Counted from the stretch's first letter, positions 24,674-33,516 are shown. The stretch is DNA of 64,000 nucleotides from Candidatus Symbiobacter mobilis CR (GCF_000477435.1 NC_022576.1:2927841-2991840), one strand, 5' to 3'. Notes: a model not told the origin generated them from the letters alone. Translations and numbers: made by a program.

Positions 24674-24696
24674 ACCGGGGGCGTACCACCCCCGGT
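24674..24696 (-). other. Intercistronic hairpin
   Basis: ACCGGGGG pairs with CCCCCGGT over a 7-nt loop, between the 64-aa gene and the D2-like AAA+ gene. No U-tract follows on the minus strand, so it is more likely an mRNA-stabilising or processing element than a terminator. Confidence 0.55.
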
Positions 24697-24704
24697 GATT
24701 TTGG

Positions 24705-24899
24705 TCAGACACCGTTGCGTTTTCTGTTGCCGTCGCGCCAGCCCTGGCTGTATCCGTCAAGAAAGGTCTCGGTGTATGTTTGTGGACGCAGGGCCTGCTT
24801 CATGCCTTCGAGCAGGCTGACAGGGTTCTTTTTCTTGCCGGCTAGAGCGTCGCTGTAGCCAAGGTTGTAGCCATCTTTGGAACCATTCGTGTAGCTCAT
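24705..24899 (-). CDS. 64-aa protein, unknown function
   Basis: Family not recognised. The protein MSYTNGSKDGYNLGYSDALA continues with a Lys-rich linker and ends with a second similar motif, LDGYSQGWRDGNRKR. The two DGY..G(Y/W).D segments may form a small repeat. AAAGGAG lies 5 nt upstream of the start. It is cotranscribed between the 96-aa and D2-AAA+ genes. The position resembles that of the repeat peptide before the D1-AAA+ gene, so it may be a small substrate or regulator. Confidence 0.65.
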   Translation of the reverse strand: MSYTNGSKDGYNLGYSDALAGKKKNPVSLLEGMKQALRPQTYTETFLDGYSQGWRDGNRKRNGV

Positions 24900-24975
24900 T
24901 TGTTTCTCCTTTGCGTTGAAATGGCGTGATTGCCGGTGGATGGGACGCAGCGTTGATGCTGCGGCCCGAACTTGC

Positions 24976-25266
24976 TCAGAATCGCTTTCCTTCTCGGCGA
25001 AAGCTTTCCGTGTTCTCCGCCCATTGCGAGGCGATCTTCTTGATGGTGTCGCGCGAGCGGGGCTCTGGATCGAAGCAGATGTAATGCTGATCGCGTGCGG
25101 AGTCGTAGTAGCGGTGCGTGCTGTGCGCATCCGTCGGGCGGCCCTGGTAGCTTGGCTGCGAGACAATGTAGGCTCGCTCGGTGCCGTTGGGTGTGGTCAC
25201 AAACTGAAATTTGTAGTCAATCGCGTTGCTTTTGGTGCGGTAGACGAGGGTTTCATTGCTAGGCAT
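24976..25266 (-). CDS. 96-aa family protein, paralog 1
   Basis: Paralog of the protein at 10241-10531, with the same length and conserved blocks (YRTK, YKFQFVTT, GTERAYI, HSTHRYY, HYICFDPEPRSR, final GKRF). AGGAG lies 7 nt upstream of the start, and ATGTGAGTTGC lies 73 nt upstream. Family and function are not known. It heads a short leftward operon with the 64-aa and D2-AAA+ genes. Its 5' end is duplicated at 7940-8016. Confidence 0.75.
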   Translation of the reverse strand: MPSNETLVYRTKSNAIDYKFQFVTTPNGTERAYIVSQPSYQGRPTDAHSTHRYYDSARDQHYICFDPEPRSRDTIKKIASQWAENTESFRREGKRF

Positions 25267-25339
25267 GGTGTTCTCCTGAAGTGGGGTTAAGAAGACGTGA
25301 CAGAGTGCGTCGACTTGAGGCGAGGCCCCAGTTTATTAA

Positions 25340-25350
25340 GCAACTCACAT
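25340..25350 (-). promoter_or_regulatory. ATGTGAGTTGC motif, copy A2
   Basis: Lies 73 nt upstream of the intact 96-aa gene. The downstream sequence is TTAATAAACTGG. Identical to copy A1 because of the 543-bp duplication. Confidence 0.5.
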
Positions 25351-25412
25351 TTGAGCGTGTGTTGAACCCTGCTGAGTGTCCGAATAACACTCAGTCAAGT
25401 ACGGTTCGAGGC

Positions 25413-25732
25413 TCAGTAGGACAGCAGACGCTGATTTGCCCAGCCCTGGCCAGCGGCGCTTTTGACCGCGACCCAGGTTGACGTTTGCCCATTGAGGGTG
25501 TTCCTGGTTTCGGAGCCGCTGCGGACTTGGATGACATCCGAGCAATTCGCTACATAACTGACTTGGTACTGCTTGCCAGGGCCGTTACGTACATTGGCTT
25601 GGTAAGGACAGTTCCAACTTGCGGATGAGTAGCGATCTTGGGATTGCCCACGCAGTTGAATGATGCCTGCCGCCAACAGGGCAAGGACGATCAGTGCTGA
25701 CCACCAGGGACTTGAGTTTGCCGAGCGTTGTG
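25413..25732 (-). pseudogene. SH3b membrane-protein gene, 5' truncated
   Basis: Identical to the C-terminal 107 codons of the gene at 9862-10257, including the transmembrane helix and SH3b domain. It lacks the first 24 codons because the repeat ends at 25732, where an unrelated transposase-like sequence begins. An internal ATG at 25676 is not a convincing start. Confidence 0.8.
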
Positions 25733-25914
25733 TGGTGCGCCGCGTCAGTGGCCGAGTGACAAACTACAAGGATGCCGAGATGGCACCGCGCTGGACAGCT
25801 GCTGGCTTTTTGGAGGCAGTAAAATCATGCAAGAAACTACGCGGTCATGCGGACCTGAAAATCCTAATAAACAGTCTTCGCCCAGTTTCCCAACAAGTCA
25901 AGAAGGCAGCATAA
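25733..25914 (+). pseudogene. Transposase C-terminal remnant (tentative)
   Basis: The rightward frame reads RRVSGRVTNYKDAEMAPRWT followed by AAGFLEAVKSCKKLRGHADL and ends shortly after. The RWTAAGFLEA..S.KK(L/I).G...L pattern resembles the C-terminus of mutator-type (IS256-like) transposases. There is no start codon or upstream part. It marks the right junction of the duplicated segment. Confidence 0.35.
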
Positions 25915-26021
25915 TCTTCATGACCACCGGATCAAACCTGCAACTGTGTTCGGGACTCGCCACATCACGTTGCCAAGTCCATTGAGTGCAATCCTGGAAA
26001 CCAGCCATATCGTTTCATGAC

Positions 26022-26459
26022 TTATGCCACGCAAAGGCGCAGTTTCAAGTCACTCAGAACCCTGGCCAATCCCTCATCTTTGTCGCTGTAAGGAAAATCA
26101 AAGCCGTCAACCTTCACCCACTGAGACTCTTGGCCCGGATGGACATAGGCCTCAAAGTCATCGACTAGCAGCGTCTCATGAACCAGGGCGTCTTGAACGA
26201 ATCTCAGGTCTTTGGTCTTTCCCTCCCACGAAACAAATTCGACAGTGGCAAACCAGGGTGGGGCGACGCGCTCTTCAACCAACAGGTGTGCGATTTGCCG
26301 AAATCGGTCTTCCCTGACGGCAGTGAATATGAGGATACGAGAAAAGAGTGCTCTGCACTCCTCAAGGAACGCAAACAAACCAGGTCGTGGAATTTGGCTC
26401 ATCGAATTCGAAATGAGAGTTCCCTCTAGATCAAGGGTAAGGACACTTGGTCGTGGCAT
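26022..26459 (-). CDS. HAD phosphatase of the FCP1/NIF type
   Basis: A 145-aa protein with HAD motif I as LTLDLEGTLIS (the second Asp of DxD is replaced by Glu), then IPRPGLFAFLEECR and ILIFTAVREDRF (motif II Thr), and a late VDDFEAYVHPGQ (motif IV Asp pair). The RPG..FL....F.....FTA layout is that of NLI-interacting-factor/FCP1-like phosphatases. It is divergent from the RNA polymerase gene. FCP1 dephosphorylates RNA polymerase II in eukaryotes; a link to this polymerase is speculation. The ATG at 26459 is the likely start, with a TTG four codons upstream as alternative. Confidence 0.7.
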   Translation of the reverse strand: MPRPSVLTLDLEGTLISNSMSQIPRPGLFAFLEECRALFSRILIFTAVREDRFRQIAHLLVEERVAPPWFATVEFVSWEGKTKDLRFVQDALVHETLLVDDFEAYVHPGQESQWVKVDGFDFPYSDKDEGLARVLSDLKLRLCVA

Positions 26460-26941
26460 GTTGATTGGCAACCTTTAATCAAAAACGTTCCGAACCTCAA
26501 ATTTCGTGATCCGTGCGATGAGGCAATTTCCAGGACTATTTCCGCCTTTAAAGTGGTAAATAGCTGACCTGCCATCTAAGCCCGTGTTTGCATCGGCCAA
26601 TGCAGTCATCTCGACTCAGCCGTCTTTTTTGACATGGGGTTCCTCCTGTCCCAGGTGCCCCGATCATGTGATGGATCGCTTTGCTTTCAATCCCTAAAAT
26701 GGGGAAAGTACTACTAATAGTTAGTTGCCGAGTCTTGAGTGTATGAAATGACCCTGCGCCGGGGGAAATGGTGGTGGCGCAGCCGTTCGCCGGCTTGACG
26801 CCTGGCTGCGAACGCTTGAATGTCGTAAATTGATCTCAAAAAACCGGTCAAACTCAACCGCGCAAAGAATAACAATGGTACGATAATTTAGTCGTTTTCC
26901 GAGGCTTTTCTTTTGAGTTTTCGGTACGTCAAGGATATTCT
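26460..26941. other. Intergenic region upstream of the RNA polymerase operon
   Basis: No gene is supported. It must contain the promoter of the RNA polymerase operon and of the divergent HAD gene. A weak relative of the island motif (TAGTTAGTTGC, 8 of 11 positions) lies at about 26716-26726 on the plus strand. AAGGA lies 6 nt before the GTG start at 26942. Confidence 0.5.
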
Positions 26942-29900
26942 GTGAATACCATCTCCGATACTTCAAAAACGGTCGAACTCGCCTTTGTCGTCTGCAAATC
27001 CGTCGATATGGCGGATGCGCCCAGTTACTGGCTTCAAGGAAATGTGCATCTGCTCGGCCCCAATTTTCTGGGCGGACATGTCGATCCGGGAGAGTCGCCG
27101 CGCGATGCCGCGATCCGCGAATTGATCGAAGAGCTTGGCGATGCGGAACTAGGTGCGAAATGGGGTCTGTCCACAGATTCTGCGCCTGGATTTTCCGTGG
27201 ATCGTTTGGCGCTCATCAAGTTCATCAAACCTTTGCATGGGGACGACCCTATATGCTTGCCGTTCTATTCGAGGCGCGCGAGTATGGAGCGTGTCGGTCT
27301 ATGCCATTTCTACGAACTTGATCTGTCCAGCACGCCAGAAGGTAATGCAATCGAGGAGCGACTGCACTGGCTGGCAGGGCGTACTCATCCGGATGATCCA
27401 TCCCTGTTCGCTTCCCAGCGCTTGACCGGCGCAGAGCTTCTTGCCGAAGCCTGGCGCAATCCAGTCAATCCCTTCATACGTGCGTATGTCAAGCACATCA
27501 ACCGGTCCATGACCAACGTACCGGTATTCAAGCTCGATCTGGCTGATCTGGAGTCACAGCTCGAGGCGCGATTGCGCACGGCGATGCCGCTGGAGAACAG
27601 TTGCATATCGGCGACTTTGGTGCTGCCCAAGACGGCGGACATTCAGGACGCCTTCGCCTATGGCGACTCCTTGACGATGGGGCTGGAACTACGCTGGTCG
27701 GGAAGTGACGATGTGTTCCGGGCCCGCATGCCCTTCGCACATGAAGGCGTATTCGTACTGGGCGAGGCAGCCCGTGATGCCGGACATAGCGTGGCGTACA
27801 GCCGTTGGCATCCCGCGCTGGTTGCACAACCTGGCTATTGGGCGGTACGCGAATTTCACGCCGGTGGCGAAACCGCGCGCGTACTGAAAGTCGCGCTGGA
27901 GAACGGTCGAGTCATCAATATGAGGCTTGACGAAGTCCGCAAAGGCGCAATCAAGACCAGATCGGACCAATTCCGTTACGCAACTCCAGTGAGACAGGGG
28001 AATTTGCCCCGTTCACTGATGGCGAGCTTGCCCGGCCCGGGGGAACTGGTTTCTGAGTCAAGCTTGCGCGAGCGCCTTGAAGAGGCGCTCAAAGTACTTG
28101 CCACAAATGAGGGCATAGACTGGCTGGACGACCAGAATTTGCGCTATCAGCGTTTGTATACCTATTCCGCTCATATTTTGGCAGTGTTTGGTTGGTTTCT
28201 GCGCCAGATCGGAGGCAGCAAGCGCGACCGTGAATCATTCTGGAGGGCCATGCTCAGCGGAGCGGATGCATTTGCCGACCAGGCTTTTCCTTTGAAACAC
28301 TTGCGCAAGACTGGACGACTACACAGTTTTCGCCCGATTAATGCACTTGATGCGATTTCCAGGCTCACGTCGTTCACAAAATACCCCTACAGAAGTGAAA
28401 TACTAGAACGCTTACCGGCCGTATTTCGACAGATTCACCCGAGTTATCGCGGTGTCGTCTGTCCATTCGAGAGCCCTGAATCAAAGCTGGTGGGTCTGAC
28501 ACTTAATTTGGCCCGTGGGGTCAATGTCGATGCTCAGGGCGTATTCAAACCGGCCGTGTCGAATGATACTTCGCTACAGGTGGGTTATTCCGCCAGTCTG
28601 GTGCCATTCCTGTGCCATAACGATGCGCCACGGACCATGATGGGCGCAAAAAACATGAAGCAGGCGGTTCGCATCCGTGACCCCCGCCCCCCCATGATCG
28701 ACACTCATGGTGACGCTGCCATCTTTAGACTAGTTCGCCCGCTTCAGGAATTAGGCGTGCTGTCAGCGGATGTGCCGGCGGCGCCCGGCCGGGATCTTCT
28801 GGTCGCTTACATGCCATATGACGGCCTGAATTTCGAAGATGGCATTGTCGCGAATCAGCGATTGCGCGATGAAGAATCCATGAACTGGATCGAGGACGAA
28901 CACATCGAATATTTCATCGAGCCGGACTGGGAGTTGTGTCCAGGTAGTTTTGGCGAGGATTCGTGGGAACGCAGTCAAGCGGCGATGTTCGACCACAGAG
29001 GGCTGCGTCGGTTGGGGTCGTTGATTCAGAGCTGGCCGGACGGGGACCGGGTCGCACATGTCCAGCACCGGTATAGCAAAAATTTGAGTCACATTAAATT
29101 GTTTCTCGCAAGCGAGGCGGAGTTGATCGGCCTGGAGTTTCTCCCTGCACCCGCGCAGGGCTATTGCAGTGCCTTGCACCTGACCCTGCGTCGTTACCGT
29201 CCGCTTGCGGTCGGCGACAAACTGATGGGACGACATGGCAACAAGGGGGTCATCGCCACCTTTATTGATCCGGAACGAATGCCAAGATATCCTGCTGATT
29301 CTCGGTTACCCGACAGCATCCGCGGACGCTCGGTGGATTTGCTGCTCAATCCCAATGGTGTGATTTCCCGTATGAACATGGGTCAACTGATCGAAACCCA
29401 GGCGACGCTGGCGATGACGTTGGGCGGCCCCAAGTTCGAAGGTCAGCAGCAATTCGATGCCCTGTCACGCCAGGCCCTGGCTGGATTTTTTGAAGCCAAT
29501 ACGCACGGCTTTGACCGGTATGGCGGCATTCGCTTGGAACTGCCGGATCGGGGCGTGTCCACCACCCTGCCTGTGACCACGGGATTTCAGTATTTCCTTA
29601 GATTGAAGCAATCACCCATGGATAAGGCCCAGGTCAGGGCGGTGCCTCGCAGTGTTGCAGGCTATTCGAGGCTGACCGGGCAACCGCTAGGTGGACGCCG
29701 CCGGGGAGGTGGTCAGCGACTGGGTGAGATGGAGGTATGGGCACTGGCCGCGCATGGCGCGGGCCGTTTTCTAAGCAGCGCACTGACCGTGAAGAGTGAT
29801 TATTCACGCCTGCAGGGGAACAACGATGAGCCATCAACCTACCGGTCGATCCAGGATTTTCTCAAAGCGCGCGGGCTGGAAATGGCGACCGAGGCTGGGG

Positions 29901-32554
29901 CAGCCGTGGTGGGAGTTGTACATGCCGAGGAAAATGCGCAACGCTTGCTTACTAGTTCTGGCCTGGCCCAGGTTGTGGTGAGAATTCACGCACGTTGTGA
30001 AACTTGTACGAAAACCATCGAGACCGAAGCCACCCCCAAGCAGCGTGATGGCCTCAAGGTAGACCTCGCGGGATGGTTCTCTCGTCATGGCCTCGTTCTC
30101 ACCGACCAGACCATGGCAACTCTCAATGCAGAGCTGGGATCACTGTCTCCACCCTTCGACTGGAAAACCACATTCGTCGTATCAGAACATGGAGTTGGCC
30201 TCTTAATTGGCGCTTTGCACGTGCGGATGGTGGGTAAGATGGCCTATCAAGGCGACGTCGAGGTAGCGGGCAAAGCTCAAACATTCAAGGGACGCCTCGA
30301 CGCAACGCGTATCACAGTGAGCAAGTTGATAACGTCCTTGCTAACCTGCCCTGAGCATCCTGAAGTGCTCCTGTCAGTAGATACTGGCGAGGCGTACACC
30401 CTCACGCAACCGTTACCAGGCGGGCTTTTCGATTCGGCTCTGTTCGGAGATGATGGTCGGCAGTTCGCAGGCTTGCGCTACCCGGTGTCAATAGATGCGG
30501 ATCACACACTGGTCTGGCAAGTTCTGCCGGTTCTACCCGCACGCTATCGCAGTGTGTCCAACGACTTAGGCGGCAGGAGCAACGAGTGCGACAGCTTGAC
30601 CAAGATCTACCAGCAGATGTTCGACACCGCGAGAGACGTTGACAAACTGTTGTCAAACTTGACCCAATCTTCGTCAATCGACAAAAAAGCGGCGCTTGAG
30701 CAAGTAAACCAGAAACTGCGCCAGATCGCCAATAACAAAGCCGAACTCTACAATCAGTTGGACAATCGAATCAAGGGCAAATTTGGTTTGTTGCGCCGTT
30801 TCGGCCTGGGTCGTCGCGTCAATCTATCGGGGCGTTTTGTCATCGTGCCTGGCCCCAAACTGGCGTGGGATCAATGCGGTCTTCCGGTTGGCGCGCTGGC
30901 CATGCTGCTGGCGGACAAGATCGCACTATGGGATGCACTAGGCGACCTTAAGGGCATAAAGGTCGAGGTTCTCGACAGCCAGTTCTGGTTGAAGTTGGGA
31001 GAACGCCGTAAGCTGATTGATGTTTCTGGTGAATTCATTGCCTCGATTGTGCATGTGCTGGCAGCTTTCCTGGCGGAGCATCCTTCGATTCGGGTTGTAC
31101 TAAATCGCGCGCCGAGTTTGCACAAGTACAGTGTTATGGCCCTGCGGCCGTTGCTTCTGCCAGTTGAAGATGGCTTTGTACTGCGCATCAATCCATTGGT
31201 GTGCGCCGGCTTTGGCGCTGATTTCGACGGCGACGAAATGTCTGTTCATATGCCGTTAACCGAAGCGGAGCACCTCGAAGCCGCCCAATTGATGAGCCCG
31301 GTGGCCGAACGAAACCTGCTTTCTGTAGCGACGGGCAAGCCACTAGCGGGTTTTAGCCAGGACATGGTGCTTGGGTGCTATTTGGCGAGCCTTAGTGAAT
31401 TTGACCGTGCGCGATTTATCGACATTTTCCCGGACCCGTGTTGTCAAAAGATATTGCGAGATTACCCTTGTTGGACCAAGGCGGTCAGCCAGGAATTGCT
31501 GGGTCATCTGTGCAAAGCACATGCGGACCAGGCGCCGGAATTGATTTCACGCTGGGTGAGTGCCTGCTTTGCTAAAGCAAGTGAGTCGGGCAGTTCCTTC
31601 GGTTATCTCGATCTGCTGTCTATCTCGACCCCGGTTCCGGCAGGCGAGGATGCTCCCGGTAATGGCGAACTGTCACGACGAGTTGGCCGAATCGTCGAGT
31701 CAATCTATCCATTGACTGAAGGTGATCCGCCTGCAGGCGCTGGTTTTGCCGCACTGGCCAACAGTGGCGCGCGCGGAGGCCCTGAACAGACACGTCAGAT
31801 GTTGGTGATGCGCGGAATGCTCGATCCTGGAGCCATTGGCTTTACAAGCCAGGATCGAACCTGTGACTTCACCTTACGGACAAACCTCCTGCTTGGCATG
31901 ACCTCGGACGACGCATTCCAGGGGGCATTCAATGGCCGGTCATCGATGATCGACAAGAAGCTCGGCACACCCGTGGCCGGTGCGCTGACCCGTCGGCTGG
32001 TGTTGGCGGCATGGACTTGGCTGGTCGAGAAAGGTCACTGTGGCGTGGATGTTCCAGCCGGGTCGGTCCTGGCCTGTCATTGGCTCGAGCGCAAGCGGAT
32101 TTGCACGCATTGTTATGGGACTGTATTTGGCGTATCTGACCTGTCCGGGTATGCCTGTGGCCTGATAGCGGCACAATCATTCGGTGAGCGAGGTACCCAG
32201 TTGTCCATGCAAAGTTTTCATACCGGGGAGAAGGCCATCTCATTGGCGGTGCTCGAGCAATGGATGAGTCGCATGGGTGAGCACCATCGATATGAAAGCT
32301 TCAAAGAGGGGATAGCTCGCTTCGGTGTGTACGATGCTCTTGACGAGCGGCATCTGAAACTGATATGGCTGGCAATGCGCGGCGATTGCACTGACCTGGA
32401 TATGGCGTTGTTCGGTAGGGGCCAGACTTTCATCGAAACTGCCACGCATGCCCAAGAGGACAGACGCCAGTTAATTTCCACTTCCCCATTCTTGCGCCTG
32501 CTGTTCAATCAGGCACCCGTTTGGACGGATCTGGGGACCGGGGAGCCATCATGA
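26942..32554 (+). CDS. Single-chain RNA polymerase (beta + beta') with Nudix domain
   Basis: An 1870-aa protein, GTG start. Residues about 8-150 are a Nudix hydrolase domain with the full box GHVDPGESPRDAAIRELIEE-LG. Residues about 370-980 match the beta catalytic core: VVCPFESPES (about 505), RTMMGAKNMKQAV (564), LLVAYMPYDGLNFEDG (617), KLMGRHGNKGVI (762), LLNPNGVISRMNMGQ (802) and GGQRLGEMEVWAL (923). Residues about 1130-1870 match beta-prime: VLPVLPARYRS, RRVNLSGRFVIVPGP, VLNRAPSLHKYSVMAL, FGADFDGDEMSVHMPLT with the catalytic triad Asp1427/1429/1431, trigger loop NSGARGGPEQTRQMLVMRG (1607) and QSFGERGTQLSMQSFHTG (1745). Lineage-specific insertions and the beta-prime zinc-finger pattern are missing. 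It heads a five-gene operon. Confidence 0.93.
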   Translation: MNTISDTSKTVELAFVVCKSVDMADAPSYWLQGNVHLLGPNFLGGHVDPGESPRDAAIRELIEELGDAELGAKWGLSTDSAPGFSVDRLALIKFIKPLHGDDPICLPFYSRRASMERVGLCHFYELDLSSTPEGNAIEERLHWLAGRTHPDDPSLFASQRLTGAELLAEAWRNPVNPFIRAYVKHINRSMTNVPVFKLDLADLESQLEARLRTAMPLENSCISATLVLPKTADIQDAFAYGDSLTMGLELRWSGSDDVFRARMPFAHEGVFVLGEAARDAGHSVAYSRWHPALVAQPGYWAVREFHAGGETARVLKVALENGRVINMRLDEVRKGAIKTRSDQFRYATPVRQGNLPRSLMASLPGPGELVSESSLRERLEEALKVLATNEGIDWLDDQNLRYQRLYTYSAHILAVFGWFLRQIGGSKRDRESFWRAMLSGADAFADQAFPLKHLRKTGRLHSFRPINALDAISRLTSFTKYPYRSEILERLPAVFRQIHPSYRGVVCPFESPESKLVGLTLNLARGVNVDAQGVFKPAVSNDTSLQVGYSASLVPFLCHNDAPRTMMGAKNMKQAVRIRDPRPPMIDTHGDAAIFRLVRPLQELGVLSADVPAAPGRDLLVAYMPYDGLNFEDGIVANQRLRDEESMNWIEDEHIEYFIEPDWELCPGSFGEDSWERSQAAMFDHRGLRRLGSLIQSWPDGDRVAHVQHRYSKNLSHIKLFLASEAELIGLEFLPAPAQGYCSALHLTLRRYRPLAVGDKLMGRHGNKGVIATFIDPERMPRYPADSRLPDSIRGRSVDLLLNPNGVISRMNMGQLIETQATLAMTLGGPKFEGQQQFDALSRQALAGFFEANTHGFDRYGGIRLELPDRGVSTTLPVTTGFQYFLRLKQSPMDKAQVRAVPRSVAGYSRLTGQPLGGRRRGGGQRLGEMEVWALAAHGAGRFLSSALTVKSDYSRLQGNNDEPSTYRSIQDFLKARGLEMATEAGAAVVGVVHAEENAQRLLTSSGLAQVVVRIHARCETCTKTIETEATPKQRDGLKVDLAGWFSRHGLVLTDQTMATLNAELGSLSPPFDWKTTFVVSEHGVGLLIGALHVRMVGKMAYQGDVEVAGKAQTFKGRLDATRITVSKLITSLLTCPEHPEVLLSVDTGEAYTLTQPLPGGLFDSALFGDDGRQFAGLRYPVSIDADHTLVWQVLPVLPARYRSVSNDLGGRSNECDSLTKIYQQMFDTARDVDKLLSNLTQSSSIDKKAALEQVNQKLRQIANNKAELYNQLDNRIKGKFGLLRRFGLGRRVNLSGRFVIVPGPKLAWDQCGLPVGALAMLLADKIALWDALGDLKGIKVEVLDSQFWLKLGERRKLIDVSGEFIASIVHVLAAFLAEHPSIRVVLNRAPSLHKYSVMALRPLLLPVEDGFVLRINPLVCAGFGADFDGDEMSVHMPLTEAEHLEAAQLMSPVAERNLLSVATGKPLAGFSQDMVLGCYLASLSEFDRARFIDIFPDPCCQKILRDYPCWTKAVSQELLGHLCKAHADQAPELISRWVSACFAKASESGSSFGYLDLLSISTPVPAGEDAPGNGELSRRVGRIVESIYPLTEGDPPAGAGFAALANSGARGGPEQTRQMLVMRGMLDPGAIGFTSQDRTCDFTLRTNLLLGMTSDDAFQGAFNGRSSMIDKKLGTPVAGALTRRLVLAAWTWLVEKGHCGVDVPAGSVLACHWLERKRICTHCYGTVFGVSDLSGYACGLIAAQSFGERGTQLSMQSFHTGEKAISLAVLEQWMSRMGEHHRYESFKEGIARFGVYDALDERHLKLIWLAMRGDCTDLDMALFGRGQTFIETATHAQEDRRQLISTSPFLRLLFNQAPVWTDLGTGEPS

Positions 32555-33516
32555 AACACAGGATTCGCATCGACACATCGCCGCAGACCGTGCAACGGTC
32601 AACTCCTGTGGCACATCGCAAGTTACATGAGAAGGCAGGGCAGGCATTGAGGCAAAAACAGTCAAACGTCGCTGAACTGGCGCTTGGGCAACTCGAACAG
32701 CGTGCCTTGTTCGATCCAGTGGGTCAGACCGAGTCTTCAGATTCGGCGATCGATGGGCTCGAACTGCTCAATGATGAAATCGAGGATGACCCTGAGGAAT
32801 TCCTTGAGCCAGCAGATTTGTCGGGAGATCTTCCGATTGATGCGGACGTCGCTGGCGAACTATTGACCCATGAGATATCCGGTCAACCCGTGGTCGACCT
32901 CGGCAAAGCGGATCGACTGGATATCTTCCAGCGTGAAGGATGCTGGCTTTGCCGCTACCGCGAGCCAGTGATGACACTGGCTGGACTGGATGCGCAAGAT
33001 GCGAGCTACGTGCATCGCCGCTTCCGGTTCTTTCATGCCTTGGCGGGCTGGCTGACTGAAAAGGGCCAAGCGTTTCTGGCGACACCTGGTCCGCACACGT
33101 GGGCGAGTCTTCAAGGGAATCGGTATCTTGATTTCGCCACGCTTGCCCCTTGTGTTACCCATAAAGGCATGTTGGACCACATCCGGCAATATTCCGGGTT
33201 CGAACTGGGTGTATCCCTTTTTTCAAGACTGTTGAAGGACCGCAAGATCTGGCTTGCGTGGCGCGGAAGAACTGCCACCCCGGTCAACATCTTGTTCAGC
33301 CGCGAATATCGGTTAGCGTGGGCCGTACAAGGACTCAAGCATTGGCAGGGCAATGAGATATTTGACTGGACTGTCGCGGAACATGCCCAAGCGGCGATCA
33401 AGGGCCGAAGCGCCGAAAATGACAATATGCACGATGCCTTCACGCGTATGGCCAAAGCTGCCGACGTTCCCAATGAAGAATTACGCACCTGCATGCCCAC
33501 CAATTCGACCAGGTGA
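32551..33516 (+). CDS. Unknown protein coupled to the RNA polymerase
   Basis: A 321-aa protein whose ATG overlaps the polymerase stop (ATGA), with GGGGAG upstream, so the two are translationally coupled. The N-terminus is Gln-rich and basic, then strongly acidic (DDEIEDDPEEFLEPADL-type, residues about 75-95). The middle (RRFRFFHALAGWLTEKGQAF through LDFATLAPCVTHKGMLDHIR) has the spacing of a helix-turn-helix and recalls, very remotely, the core-binding and HTH part of sigma-54 (Q.FL...P, HEST-like HKGM). The layout of a Gln-rich start, acidic region and HTH, plus its place between a polymerase and an NtrC-like ATPase, makes an initiation factor plausible but unproven. Confidence 0.6.
   Translation: MKHRIRIDTSPQTVQRSTPVAHRKLHEKAGQALRQKQSNVAELALGQLEQRALFDPVGQTESSDSAIDGLELLNDEIEDDPEEFLEPADLSGDLPIDADVAGELLTHEISGQPVVDLGKADRLDIFQREGCWLCRYREPVMTLAGLDAQDASYVHRRFRFFHALAGWLTEKGQAFLATPGPHTWASLQGNRYLDFATLAPCVTHKGMLDHIRQYSGFELGVSLFSRLLKDRKIWLAWRGRTATPVNILFSREYRLAWAVQGLKHWQGNEIFDWTVAEHAQAAIKGRSAENDNMHDAFTRMAKAADVPNEELRTCMPTNSTR

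Larger units (their letters stand above)
25190..25732. repeat. Right copy of 543-bp direct repeat
   Basis: Matches 7940-8143 plus 9843-10181 with one visible mismatch. It contains the 96-aa gene start and most of the SH3b gene. It shows the intact ACTCA target used by the IS1380 element in the left copy. Confidence 0.92.
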
